A DNA stretch of 64,000 nucleotides from CAZSDU01 sp964429135 (GTDB taxonomy: Bacteria > Bacteroidota > Bacteroidia > Bacteroidales > FEN-979). The stretch's first letter is position 1; every line of letters starts with the position of its first letter. Shown in pieces: positions 1 to 8,981 of this stretch. Both the position numbers and the translations under genes were made by a program. The stretch is from assembly GCA_964429135.1 (NCBI GenBank), contig CAYSAU010000003.1, positions 62,001 through 126,000 of the forward strand, in the 5' to 3' direction. A model generated the notes under the pieces. The model ran no database searches. It saw only the letters and a list, made by a program, of their open reading frames with translations, and had not been told where the DNA came from.

Positions 1-841
1 TCGTCCAGTTCTTGCCCAATATATTGGAGAAGATATAGTCTGACCAGCGGTTGCCGGTATATTTGGCTTTCACGGCCCAGCGGTATGCGCCATCGGGCAG
101 GGAAGGCCAGCTGTTGTCAACGGTACTGTTAGTAGTCGGGGTGGAAACCGAAGTCCAGACAGCCGGATTGGCTTCTTCACCCGGGTGGAGACGAAAGACC
201 TGATAACCTGTCAATGTCGTGGGGGCATCAATGGGGCCGCCGAGGCCGTTCACCACGCAACGCATCATAAAGTTGCCGTCGGCTGGTACCCACGGGCCGC
301 TGCCGGTTACAAATTTACTATAGCTGCGTAGCTGGGTGGCCGTGTTGTCAACAGCCAAACGGGCTGCTACCGAGGAGTTGCCTCCCTGGATCATCACCAT
401 GTAGAAATTGCCCGAGTTGATCACCACGCTGGGAAGCGTAAAGGTGTTCCAGCCAAAAACCGTCGGGACTACATCCACCGGATCCCCGATGGGGTTGCCC
501 GGAAGTCCGCCTGTGCCGGTGGCATCATATAGCTGGACCTGGAAAGGAGCCAGATCTCCGATGGCCGGACTGCCCGGATAATCGCTTTGTGCGCCAATGT
601 TTATGCTACCGCTTTTAATGGTCACCGGGTAGTTCAGCGGGGTGAATTTCAAAGCATTGAAATTCCCTTCTGTTGCCCATACCGTGGTGGTTTCTTTAAC
701 GCCGTCGTCATAGATCAGCTCATAATCGCCCACGGGTTGTCCCCAGGCCAAAGCCACCTGTGTCGGCGGTGTATTCAGCGTAGCCGTAAACGGCTGTATA
801 GGTTTGTTCAGGGCTTCACCCAGGGCGATGTTCACCGTTTG
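1..841. repeat. Exact direct repeat, copy 1 (841 bp visible)
   Basis: Every base from 1 to 841 matches 5811-6651 in the same orientation (offset 5810), synonymous sites included. Identity stops abruptly at 842. The left limit is unknown because the window starts inside the repeat. It lies within the coding sequence of the partial surface protein. Confidence 0.93.
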
Positions 842-2014
842 AGTAACGCCGGGAGTAAAGGTATAATTCCCTGAGAGGAAATTTTCAAATCCGGCTTTGC
901 TTACCGCGATCGGGAAACTGCCACCGGGAAAAACCTGAAGAGAATAAGTTCCTCCTTCTATAGAATAAGTCGTTAGTCCGTTTACCGTGATTTTAGCTCC
1001 TTTTATCGGTGCACCATTGGCTGCATTGGTGATGGTTCCGTTAAGAATGGCCGGAGTCGGAGTCATGGTAAAATTCTTGGTCGTTGTGGATCCGTCAACA
1101 ATAAGAGCAGTGCCTGAGTATGGCATATAGCCCGCTAAGGTAGCATTGACAGTAGCTGTTCCGGCAGGAATACCGGTTTTGGTATAAACCCCGGAAGCAT
1201 TGGTTGTGACCGGAGTCATGGCATTTACGGTCACAGTTACCCCTGAGATTGGAGTACCTGTAAAGGTATTGGTAACTGTACCTGTTAAAGTTCCGCCGGG
1301 TCCTCCCGGGAGGGTAATATTCCAGGTAGCCAGCACTTCTGCATCGCTTAAAGCCCGGTTATATACGCGGAATTCATCCATCAGACTTCCTCCGGGCATA
1401 CAGTAGGTAGTTGTTCCGTACCCGCCAACAAGGAAGGGACCGGCGCCTGTTACTGCAACGGCCGGTTGAGTTACAGGAGTCCCGGAAAGAACACCATTTT
1501 TAAAAACCCTGATGGAAGTGCCGGTATAGACAAAATGGACTACCACAGGTCCCCCCGAAACAGCTGATACGACAACATCACTTAAACCCCCACCGCGAAG
1601 TAAGAGATTCCCCGCTCCCGCAGCGCCGTTCATAAAGCAACGGAAAGAAGAGGCGTTAATGTCACCAAAAAGATAGTTTAGATCGGTATTACTGGGAATC
1701 CCGTTCAACCACATCGAAATGGTCCAACCAGTACTGGGCAGACTCGTAACCCAATTGGTGTTTAAGCGGTGTGTAGAGGAGGGATTGGTCGTTCCAACAC
1801 CCTGCATGGCAGTGCTGAACTGACCTGTACCTCCAATGGTCAATCCTGAAAGAATAGCAGGATTAGTCCCTGTAGGAGGTGCAGAGGCATAATTCACCTG
1901 ATTGCCGGCAGCGTTGAAGTTATAATACATCAACTCTGGAACATTCTGAGAGAATACTTCCATGGTTAAAAATACCAGGAAAAACACCTGCAAAATTTTG
2001 TACAATTGTTTCAT
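1..2014 (-). CDS. Giant secreted surface protein, LamG-like plus carboxypeptidase-regulatory domains (3' end outside window)
   Basis: Open on the minus strand from an ATG at 2014 to the window edge, so about 671 residues are visible and the C-terminus is missing. The start MKQLYKILQVFFLVFL is a clear signal peptide ending near VFSQ. Residues about 25-235 look like a LamG/concanavalin-type jellyroll, ending in the typical MDEFRVYNRALS segment. Three Ig-like carboxypeptidase regulatory (CarboxypepD_reg) modules follow, at about 240-315, 315-345 and 345-395. The rest is the same beta-rich block found in the next gene, and bases 1-841 are identical to 5811-6651. By analogy with its neighbours it should end in a T9SS sorting domain, but that is not visible. 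Probable role: cell-surface adhesin or binding protein; no catalytic motif was seen. Confidence 0.85.
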   Translation of the reverse strand, partial: MKQLYKILQVFFLVFLTMEVFSQNVPELMYYNFNAAGNQVNYASAPPTGTNPAILSGLTIGGTGQFSTAMQGVGTTNPSSTHRLNTNWVTSLPSTGWTISMWLNGIPSNTDLNYLFGDINASSFRCFMNGAAGAGNLLLRGGGLSDVVVSAVSGGPVVVHFVYTGTSIRVFKNGVLSGTPVTQPAVAVTGAGPFLVGGYGTTTYCMPGGSLMDEFRVYNRALSDAEVLATWNITLPGGPGGTLTGTVTNTFTGTPISGVTVTVNAMTPVTTNASGVYTKTGIPAGTATVNATLAGYMPYSGTALIVDGSTTTKNFTMTPTPAILNGTITNAANGAPIKGAKITVNGLTTYSIEGGTYSLQVFPGGSFPIAVSKAGFENFLSGNYTFTPGVTQTVNIALGEALNKPIQPFTATLNTPPTQVALAWGQPVGDYELIYDDGVKETTTVWATEGNFNALKFTPLNYPVTIKSGSINIGAQSDYPGSPAIGDLAPFQVQLYDATGTGGLPGNPIGDPVDVVPTVFGWNTFTLPSVVINSGNFYMVMIQGGNSSVAARLAVDNTATQLRSYSKFVTGSGPWVPADGNFMMRCVVNGLGGPIDAPTTLTGYQVFRLHPGEEANPAVWTSVSTPTTNSTVDNSWPSLPDGAYRWAVKAKYTGNRWSDYIFSNILGKNWT

Positions 2015-2068
2015 AGATTTGTTTTTTTTAGATAGCTAAAATATAATGGATCAACTAATTCGATTATT

Positions 2069-2085
2069 AATTGATGTATATAGGG
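2069..2085 (-). promoter_or_regulatory. Conserved upstream box of the first surface-protein gene
   Basis: The minus-strand sequence CCCTATATACATCAATT lies 55 bp upstream of the start at 2014. The same 17 bases occur 62 bp upstream of the next gene (7784-7800). In both places an ATCAA...TTGAT inverted repeat lies on the start-codon side and a GTAYGARAC-like stretch lies on the far side. It could be a promoter or an operator shared by both genes. Confidence 0.55.
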
Positions 2086-2220
2086 GGGAAGTTTCGTACA
2101 TATCTGTTTTTCAGTATTTTAAAAATTGCGTCAAATATACATAAAAAAATTATTCAAATAAAAAAATAATTTTAGGAATATTTTCCAATAATTATATTCA
2201 GGAGAAGGAAGGGTATAATA

Positions 2221-2255
2221 AAAAAAGAGGGCGGCCAATGGCCGCCCTCTTTTTT
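2221..2255 (-). terminator. Rho-independent terminator after the 1815-residue surface-protein gene
   Basis: A perfect 10-bp GC-rich stem (GAGGGCGGCC / GGCCGCCCTC) with an AAT loop, flanked by six A and a run of T. It lies 20 bp past the stop of the minus-strand gene. The A/T flanks make it potentially bidirectional, and it separates that gene from the control region of the first surface-protein gene. Confidence 0.93.
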
Positions 2256-2274
2256 AGAAATTTCCAATAAAGGA

Positions 2275-5200
2275 TTAGTGGCTTACAGTGATTTTAACGG
2301 TGCGGATACCCTGTGTTGTGGTAACTTTCACAAAGTATACTCCGTTCATCAAACCGGTAACATTGATCTTGGCTGTCTTGTTATCAACATTCTGTTTTGT
2401 GTAAACAGTCTGTCCAAGATAGTTCATGATTTCAATGTTAGTGATGTTATCGCTGCTCTTGATGTTCACAACTTCAGTTGCCGGATTCGGGTAAACCGAG
2501 AAGTTGGTCGTAACCTGAGGATCTATCCCCAATATAATGTCCACAGATACAGTATCTGAGTTCATGGACAGGGTACATTCCGGATACACTGAGAGCACAT
2601 AATAATCATATTTACCTGGATTCAGGTCAAGATCCATATAAGTGGTATCCGTCACAAGCGCAGTATTGATCTTGTTGAATTCCGTTCCGTTAGGATCCTT
2701 ACGATAGACATCATATCCTGCCAGAGCGCTGGGCTGGTTAGAAGTAACCTGAGCAGCATGCTGGTTGGTTTGGAGGTACCCGTTAAAGGTATAAGAAGGA
2801 TTGACATTGCGTGTCATAGCCTGAAGTTCCGAAACAGGAACCTGACGTGGGGAAACGAGTTCTCCCTTGCCAAATTCTGTCCTAATCCAGAGGTTCTGGA
2901 GGAAGTCACCAATACCAGAGGTGCCAAATCCGGAATAATCAGGTAAAGGACCATAGACGGAAACGCCATCCGGACCGCTGTTGTCAGCAGAGAAACAAGG
3001 ATAAGCATCGGTTGAAGAATTGCTCAGAGGTTCAAGCATGATACCAATCAAACCACCTCCGGAACCATCGGTTTCTTCAAGAGAAACACCATTTTCCCAG
3101 ATATCGTTGCCGGTTGTGGTCAAAGGACCAAGAACAGCAATTTCGGTATAGGTATTCCAATCCACGATATGGATGTTATACTGCCAGGTGCCCATTGTGC
3201 CCCAGGAAGCATGATGGAAGTCAATCATTTCCAGGGTTGCATCAGGATATGCAGCCAGATCATAAACTACGCCGTAAGCATAGTCATATCTCTGATAATA
3301 ACCATTGTCCGGATCGCCATCCCATTGCCATAATTTAACCAGAACTCCGGAATTACCGCAATTCGGCGATTTCCAGTCAAGTTTTGCATTCAAACCCTGT
3401 GCATCGCCAGCAAGATCCTGTGCAGGTTGGCAAACGGCATAAACATGGATGTTATCCACATACCAGTGCAGCATATCAATGGAGTTCACACCATTGGCAC
3501 GGAAACGAATCTTGAAGGCCTTGCCCATGGTGCCCTTGAGTTCGAAGTGCTGGCTGTTCCAGTCAACATCGCCTTCATTGACAAATTCCGCTACTTTTTT
3601 CCAGGAACCGTTGGTGTACAATTCTACTGTCAGTTTTTCATCACCGGTGGCATTGCGGTCAAGAAGCTTATAATCAAAGTCCAGATAAACTTTGGCACAG
3701 GTATAAATTGCTGCGCTCAGTGTCTGGGATTCAATGCTTCTCGAGTAGTTCGTCAACAGTGAAGTAAAGGCCTGGAAGTCGGCTGAAGGCAATGGATTCC
3801 CAAAGCCCGTGCTGACAACCCAACCACCTTCGGTTTCCCATTCATGGTATGTGAAGGTTCCCTGATCCCATGGTTCGTAGAACGGGATGGGAATACCATA
3901 ATTGATCGTTACTTCAACCGGGCCGGCAGCCAGCGAATTGTCATTCAAAGGCGGAATCGGGGCAACATCATAGTAGCCCGTCACTTCATAGGAATATACT
4001 CCAGGATCCAGGAAGTAATCATAATACTCAAGCGTATTGGGATTCGGTACATAACCTACCAAATCTCCGTCACGCCAGATATTATAACCCAGCAATGTCG
4101 GGGGTGATGTCATCGGTGCACTCGGGGAGACATCGGCTACTACCGTCTGGTCCATGCCAAGATTGATGGCAGCGCCAACAACCTGAGGTACACTCTGTGG
4201 CTTCTGGGTGGGATCCAATACCACCGTACTGCCACCATGGCCTTTCTTGTCATACACGAATGCCGTGGCCCTTTGCAGGAAGGTACAGGGAGTATAGCCA
4301 AACACGGATACCGCACTTCCAAAGACCCCGTCGTAATTTGTCCAGGCAAGTCCATCAGGAGGTACCTGAGGTCCGCTATTGTCGTACATGAAGTAGTTTT
4401 TCACCGGGGTGGCTGATATATAATAATCTACCAGCGCGTAGAAGGGCCCTGTAAACGGAATATCGTTCACGTTCACCGTTACCCAGTTCCCTGATGGATA
4501 GGGGGCGCCAGTGTTGATAAACGGTGCCGACTGGCCGATCAGGTTTTCGGCTATATCATAAATGTAAAGAATACAGCTCTGTGCAGATGAACTACTGGTG
4601 GAACTGAAATACATATCAAAGGATTTCAGCACCCCAGTGGTTGTGGCATCGATCGGGAATTTGTTCCCCATCTTGATCTGGTAACCGGCATTGATAGATA
4701 CTCCGTTTTCTGCCGTTCCGTCATCATACACCCAGGTTACCAGGTGGCCGCCTCCGCAATTCGGTTTCGTCCAGGTCAGGTAAGCCGTGCTTTCTATCGC
4801 CGTTCCCGTAAGTTCTGTCGGAGGACAGAGGAACTTAGCCGTGAAAGTGGTGCATACCTTGGCTGAATATCCGCTTCCATAAACTGCTTCCACGCAGGCA
4901 TTATAGGTGTTGCCATAAATCACTTCACCCGGGGGAATATTGTAGGTCGTATCTGGGGTGAAACCACTCAGGACATCATTCAGGTAGAAATTATAACCGT
5001 AAACGCAGGGGTTGGGTCCGCCAACGGCATCAACTCCATACAACTGGATATTGTCAAGGTTCCAGTTATTGATATCATAGGAGTCTTCACCGGCTGCATG
5101 GAACCTGAATTTAAAGGTGTGGTTCACCTGATAGGGGGTGACATCCACTGAAATGGTCGTCCAGGCGATATTGCCAGTGTTGGCATGGCTGTCAACTTCA

Positions 5201-7722
5201 ACCCAGGTCGTCCCATTCCAGAACTCCACGGCCATGGTATTCAGGTTACTGGTACCATAATTGCTCAGGTAGAGATCATAGACGAACAGGTGGGCCGGGG
5301 CTGCAGAACCTTCAAGCACCTTGCTGGTAATATACTGGTCATAACCCATAACTTCAGGACTCCAGTTGAACATGGCTGAAGGAGCCGGGTGGCCTGTACC
5401 GGTACTCACGCTCCAGTTTCCGCCGTTAACCGTCCAGCCGTTGGCTGTAAAGTTGCCGCTTGCCCAGGTTTCATTGAAGAGAAGCTTCTTGTTCCTGGGT
5501 GGAGACCAGCTTGATTCCAGTGTGACCCCGTTAACCGAAAGGTTGGTCACCGGATCTTTCACGTGTAAAGGAGAAACATCGAAGGTCGAAGGTCCGAAGA
5601 TGGCTACATCCTGGGTGTAAAGATCATAGAAAATACGATCCACGATCAGGTGATAGTTGCCTTTCCATACATTGGTAAAGCTGGCTTTACCCGTGGCATC
5701 AGTTACGCCTGTATAGGTCGTGTCGGGAATATCGATATTTTCCAGTGTGACTATGGTCCCGTTCAAAGGATCCGAAGCGCAGGTCAGGGTGACATTGACC
5801 GTAACGGTGGTCGTCCAGTTCTTGCCCAATATATTGGAGAAGATATAGTCTGACCAGCGGTTGCCGGTATATTTGGCTTTCACGGCCCAGCGGTATGCGC
5901 CATCGGGCAGGGAAGGCCAGCTGTTGTCAACGGTACTGTTAGTAGTCGGGGTGGAAACCGAAGTCCAGACAGCCGGATTGGCTTCTTCACCCGGGTGGAG
6001 ACGAAAGACCTGATAACCTGTCAATGTCGTGGGGGCATCAATGGGGCCGCCGAGGCCGTTCACCACGCAACGCATCATAAAGTTGCCGTCGGCTGGTACC
6101 CACGGGCCGCTGCCGGTTACAAATTTACTATAGCTGCGTAGCTGGGTGGCCGTGTTGTCAACAGCCAAACGGGCTGCTACCGAGGAGTTGCCTCCCTGGA
6201 TCATCACCATGTAGAAATTGCCCGAGTTGATCACCACGCTGGGAAGCGTAAAGGTGTTCCAGCCAAAAACCGTCGGGACTACATCCACCGGATCCCCGAT
6301 GGGGTTGCCCGGAAGTCCGCCTGTGCCGGTGGCATCATATAGCTGGACCTGGAAAGGAGCCAGATCTCCGATGGCCGGACTGCCCGGATAATCGCTTTGT
6401 GCGCCAATGTTTATGCTACCGCTTTTAATGGTCACCGGGTAGTTCAGCGGGGTGAATTTCAAAGCATTGAAATTCCCTTCTGTTGCCCATACCGTGGTGG
6501 TTTCTTTAACGCCGTCGTCATAGATCAGCTCATAATCGCCCACGGGTTGTCCCCAGGCCAAAGCCACCTGTGTCGGCGGTGTATTCAGCGTAGCCGTAAA
6601 CGGCTGTATAGGTTTGTTCAGGGCTTCACCCAGGGCGATGTTCACCGTTTGGGTAACGCCCGAAGTGAACGTATAATTACCTGAAAGGAAATTCTCAAAT
6701 CCGGCTTTGCTTACCGCGATCGGAAAACTACCCGGAGTATAAACGTTCAAAGAGTAAACTCCACCTTCAATAGAATAGGTAGAAAAACCATTCACTGTAA
6801 TCTTGGCTCCTTTAACCGGTGCACCATTGGCCGCGTTGGTAACAATACCATTCACGACACCAGGCAAGGGGTAAAGGGCAAAATTCAATGTGGCGGTTCC
6901 ACCTGAGGGAACGGTTGTACTCTTGGTCTGTGGTTCATAGAGGGCTTTTGCAGCAGTGGCAGAAACCAAGCCTGAAGGAACAGTCATGGTATAATTACCT
7001 GATGCATTAGTTGTAGCTACCGTTGTTCCGACAGTAACCGTGGCGCCCACCAGGGGTGCATTGGTATTGGCATCCTTGACCTGACCTGTCAGTGTTCCCG
7101 GGGGAATAGCCAGTTGGTATAAGCGGATATTCTCACGGACAGAAGCCATGTAAACAGTACCGGTAAGGGAACAACCTGTTCCGTAATCGGTATAAGCATA
7201 ATTCGCCTGTGTGGTGTTGGCAGTACCATTTACAGCAAATGAGGTACCCCATACGGCGTCTGCATTATCATGGCAGAAATTCAGCTTAATGTTGGAGGTG
7301 CCATTCCATGGAAATGGAGTTGTCAGTGTAATGATCTGCCATCCTGTTCCGGCGAAGGCAAAACTGGGCGACTCATAGACTATCGTCCAGCCTGCTTCAT
7401 CAAAAGCAGTAGTAACAACAGCATCCGTAGTATTCTTCATTGAAATTTTGAAGTTCACCAGTGCAAATCCACTGGAGGTGGTGTTGTCAAATGCCAATTT
7501 GGTGATGTTCCCGGCTGTTAGAGTGGGAGTCATTTCACTGGCAAGAAAGATTACCTGATGACGGTGATCGGCCCAGAGTGAATAGAAGGGGTAAGAGGTC
7601 GTTGAGGTCCCAGTCCCGATCTGAACATACACTTCCTGTGCCAAACCTGTCTTCGCAAATAACATCATCGACACAAAAAAGAGCAGCATCGACTTTGCAA
7701 GCAGTTTGGTAACATTTTTCAT
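2275..7722 (-). CDS. Giant T9SS-secreted multidomain surface protein (1815 aa)
   Basis: Signal peptide at residues 1-29 (ends near AKTGLAQ). A beta-sandwich follows at about 30-205, then two CarboxypepD_reg modules (about 210-370) and the repeat block shared with the neighbouring gene (about 358-637). After these come fibronectin-III-like segments, another regulatory-like module near 690-770, and two choice-of-anchor-J/MAM-like jellyrolls (about 790-950 and 1310-1470, with the pattern WxLDNIxxY). The last 70 residues form a T9SS type-A sorting domain, from SVYPNPATEVVNIKSSD to GVYFVKVTTTQG and KITVSH. It should cross the outer membrane through T9SS and be anchored or released at the surface. 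No catalytic motif is visible, so an adhesin or binding role is likely. It ends just before a strong terminator and has its own control region upstream. Confidence 0.9.
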   Translation of the reverse strand: MKNVTKLLAKSMLLFFVSMMLFAKTGLAQEVYVQIGTGTSTTSYPFYSLWADHRHQVIFLASEMTPTLTAGNITKLAFDNTTSSGFALVNFKISMKNTTDAVVTTAFDEAGWTIVYESPSFAFAGTGWQIITLTTPFPWNGTSNIKLNFCHDNADAVWGTSFAVNGTANTTQANYAYTDYGTGCSLTGTVYMASVRENIRLYQLAIPPGTLTGQVKDANTNAPLVGATVTVGTTVATTNASGNYTMTVPSGLVSATAAKALYEPQTKSTTVPSGGTATLNFALYPLPGVVNGIVTNAANGAPVKGAKITVNGFSTYSIEGGVYSLNVYTPGSFPIAVSKAGFENFLSGNYTFTSGVTQTVNIALGEALNKPIQPFTATLNTPPTQVALAWGQPVGDYELIYDDGVKETTTVWATEGNFNALKFTPLNYPVTIKSGSINIGAQSDYPGSPAIGDLAPFQVQLYDATGTGGLPGNPIGDPVDVVPTVFGWNTFTLPSVVINSGNFYMVMIQGGNSSVAARLAVDNTATQLRSYSKFVTGSGPWVPADGNFMMRCVVNGLGGPIDAPTTLTGYQVFRLHPGEEANPAVWTSVSTPTTNSTVDNSWPSLPDGAYRWAVKAKYTGNRWSDYIFSNILGKNWTTTVTVNVTLTCASDPLNGTIVTLENIDIPDTTYTGVTDATGKASFTNVWKGNYHLIVDRIFYDLYTQDVAIFGPSTFDVSPLHVKDPVTNLSVNGVTLESSWSPPRNKKLLFNETWASGNFTANGWTVNGGNWSVSTGTGHPAPSAMFNWSPEVMGYDQYITSKVLEGSAAPAHLFVYDLYLSNYGTSNLNTMAVEFWNGTTWVEVDSHANTGNIAWTTISVDVTPYQVNHTFKFRFHAAGEDSYDINNWNLDNIQLYGVDAVGGPNPCVYGYNFYLNDVLSGFTPDTTYNIPPGEVIYGNTYNACVEAVYGSGYSAKVCTTFTAKFLCPPTELTGTAIESTAYLTWTKPNCGGGHLVTWVYDDGTAENGVSINAGYQIKMGNKFPIDATTTGVLKSFDMYFSSTSSSSAQSCILYIYDIAENLIGQSAPFINTGAPYPSGNWVTVNVNDIPFTGPFYALVDYYISATPVKNYFMYDNSGPQVPPDGLAWTNYDGVFGSAVSVFGYTPCTFLQRATAFVYDKKGHGGSTVVLDPTQKPQSVPQVVGAAINLGMDQTVVADVSPSAPMTSPPTLLGYNIWRDGDLVGYVPNPNTLEYYDYFLDPGVYSYEVTGYYDVAPIPPLNDNSLAAGPVEVTINYGIPIPFYEPWDQGTFTYHEWETEGGWVVSTGFGNPLPSADFQAFTSLLTNYSRSIESQTLSAAIYTCAKVYLDFDYKLLDRNATGDEKLTVELYTNGSWKKVAEFVNEGDVDWNSQHFELKGTMGKAFKIRFRANGVNSIDMLHWYVDNIHVYAVCQPAQDLAGDAQGLNAKLDWKSPNCGNSGVLVKLWQWDGDPDNGYYQRYDYAYGVVYDLAAYPDATLEMIDFHHASWGTMGTWQYNIHIVDWNTYTEIAVLGPLTTTGNDIWENGVSLEETDGSGGGLIGIMLEPLSNSSTDAYPCFSADNSGPDGVSVYGPLPDYSGFGTSGIGDFLQNLWIRTEFGKGELVSPRQVPVSELQAMTRNVNPSYTFNGYLQTNQHAAQVTSNQPSALAGYDVYRKDPNGTEFNKINTALVTDTTYMDLDLNPGKYDYYVLSVYPECTLSMNSDTVSVDIILGIDPQVTTNFSVYPNPATEVVNIKSSDNITNIEIMNYLGQTVYTKQNVDNKTAKINVTGLMNGVYFVKVTTTQGIRTVKITVSH
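5811..6651. repeat. Exact direct repeat, copy 2
   Basis: Identical over 841 bp to bases 1-841. It encodes residues about 358-637 of the 1815-residue protein. Beyond 6651 the two genes still encode similar protein but differ at many bases, so the edge of identity is sharp. Confidence 0.93.
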
Positions 7723-7783
7723 AATGTTAGATTTAAGTGAATATTAATTGATTATTAGAAGAAAATATGGGGATCAATTTTGC

Positions 7784-7800
7784 AATTGATGTATATAGGG
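7784..7800 (-). promoter_or_regulatory. Conserved upstream box of the 1815-aa surface-protein gene
   Basis: Second copy of CCCTATATACATCAATT on the minus strand. It is followed towards the gene by ATCAATT-TTGC-AATTGAT symmetry (7773-7790). See the matching box at 2069-2085. Confidence 0.55.
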
Positions 7801-7994
7801 AAATTTGTCTCATACAATTAAAAATACCAATTATTCAGAATTTATTTCTAAATAATTGATTATCTTGATTTTAAAAATTACTCTGGAGAAGAATAAAATT
7901 GATTTTCCACTCCGACAGCAAATATAAAACAAATTCTATTATCCCATGCAAATTTTTTCATTTTTTCTTTCTTTTTGCTCAAGTGAATTTTTTA

Positions 7995-8002
7995 TAATTT
8001 TG
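7995..8002 (+). promoter_or_regulatory. Promoter -7 box (TAATTTTG)
   Basis: Matches the Bacteroidota -7 consensus TAnnTTTG, with a TTTG at 7974-7977 in the -33 region. It lies 13 bp before the ATG at 8016, so the leader would be only a few bases long. Confidence 0.7.
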
Positions 8003-8015
8003 CAAAAAAATCAAC

Positions 8016-8405
8016 ATGAAAATTATCAGAACGCTGCTTATCATTCTCTCCTGCGTGATCATTTTTGATGCCTGCAGTTCCCTGAAGAACACCAATAAAA
8101 AAAGCGTGATCGGTTACTGGAAAAAATACCAGGTTAATGCAGAAGGGGAAAGAACTGCTGCTTTAAAGGGAGAACTTACGGCCATGGAATTCAGGACAGA
8201 TAAAACGGCCACCTTAACTTATACGGACAGGGAATTAAATGGTAAATGGGCGCTTGACAATACCGGAACGGGCATCTTGTTTACTGAAACAAACACCAAA
8301 ACCCCCATTGAAATACGACTGGCCCGGGTGGCAGATGATGCTTTGGGAATCAATGAAGATGTTGAAGGAGGGGAAAGATTAATAAAATTTCTAAGGGAAA
8401 AATAA
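8016..8405 (+). CDS. Small lipoprotein, lipocalin-like (129 aa)
   Basis: The N-terminus MKIIRTLLIILSCVIIFDAC is a lipoprotein signal with the lipobox Cys at position 20, so the mature protein should be lipid-anchored in the envelope. The mature part has alternating short strands (VIGYWKKY, ATLTYTDRELNGKWALD) resembling the lipocalin-like proteins common in Bacteroidota. No enzyme motif is seen. It has its own promoter and is followed after 41 bp by another lipoprotein of similar design, probably in one operon. Function unknown. Confidence 0.8.
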   Translation: MKIIRTLLIILSCVIIFDACSSLKNTNKKSVIGYWKKYQVNAEGERTAALKGELTAMEFRTDKTATLTYTDRELNGKWALDNTGTGILFTETNTKTPIEIRLARVADDALGINEDVEGGERLIKFLREK

Positions 8406-8446
8406 TTCTCAGATAAATCCGTTCCTTCCTGGTAAATCTCTTTATC

Positions 8447-8977
8447 ATGAAAAATAATCATATCCTATCCTTACTATTATTATTTCCCGCGATGATTTTT
8501 TTGGTATCCTGTTCCGTTTCGAATATGAACAAGCAGTTGATCCTGGGCCGCTGGGAAGTTGTCAAAACAGGTCCATTTATCCAAAAAAATACCGCTACGG
8601 AATCGATACAGGCCGGCGACAGCCTGGCTGCCTTAGCGCTGAATCCGGAGGTTCAGGCAGAAATGGAACGCCAGGGAATGACCAATTACAAGAACATAGC
8701 CCGTGATACCAAAAAGAAACAACGCCAGGTCATGCGGGCAAGTCTTTTTTCGAGTATCGTTTTTGATGCGGATCAGACCGCAACTTTATATTTCGGGAAA
8801 AAAGGATTTCCTGCCCGATGGACAATGAACCGAAGGGGCAATAAAATCATCATGAAAGATACTGCTTCCTCGGTCAAAGCTACCCTCAGGGTTGTTTTGC
8901 TTGATTCCCTCAACCTGAAAACGATCAACAAATTCCCGGAGGGAAAGCTGGAAAAGACCTATCTCAGGCAGAAGTAA
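8447..8977 (+). CDS. Small lipoprotein, lipocalin-like (176 aa)
   Basis: The signal peptide ends in FLVSC, giving a lipidated Cys at about residue 22. The segment LILGRWEVVKTG resembles the opening strand of the upstream lipoprotein (VIGYWKKYQ), and the C-terminal half also has the pattern xFDADQTATLYF...ARWTM. The two genes are therefore likely distant paralogues. A charged, helix-prone insert (about residues 60-95) is unique to this one. It meets the 3' end of the next surface-protein gene tail to tail, four bases apart. Function unknown. Confidence 0.8.
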   Translation: MKNNHILSLLLLFPAMIFLVSCSVSNMNKQLILGRWEVVKTGPFIQKNTATESIQAGDSLAALALNPEVQAEMERQGMTNYKNIARDTKKKQRQVMRASLFSSIVFDADQTATLYFGKKGFPARWTMNRRGNKIIMKDTASSVKATLRVVLLDSLNLKTINKFPEGKLEKTYLRQK

Positions 8978-8981
8978 TCCG

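Noticed and set aside
587..874. Plus-strand open frame with a copy at 6397-6684
   Set aside because: It is a shadow of the minus-strand surface-protein repeat, and both copies exist only because the repeat is identical.
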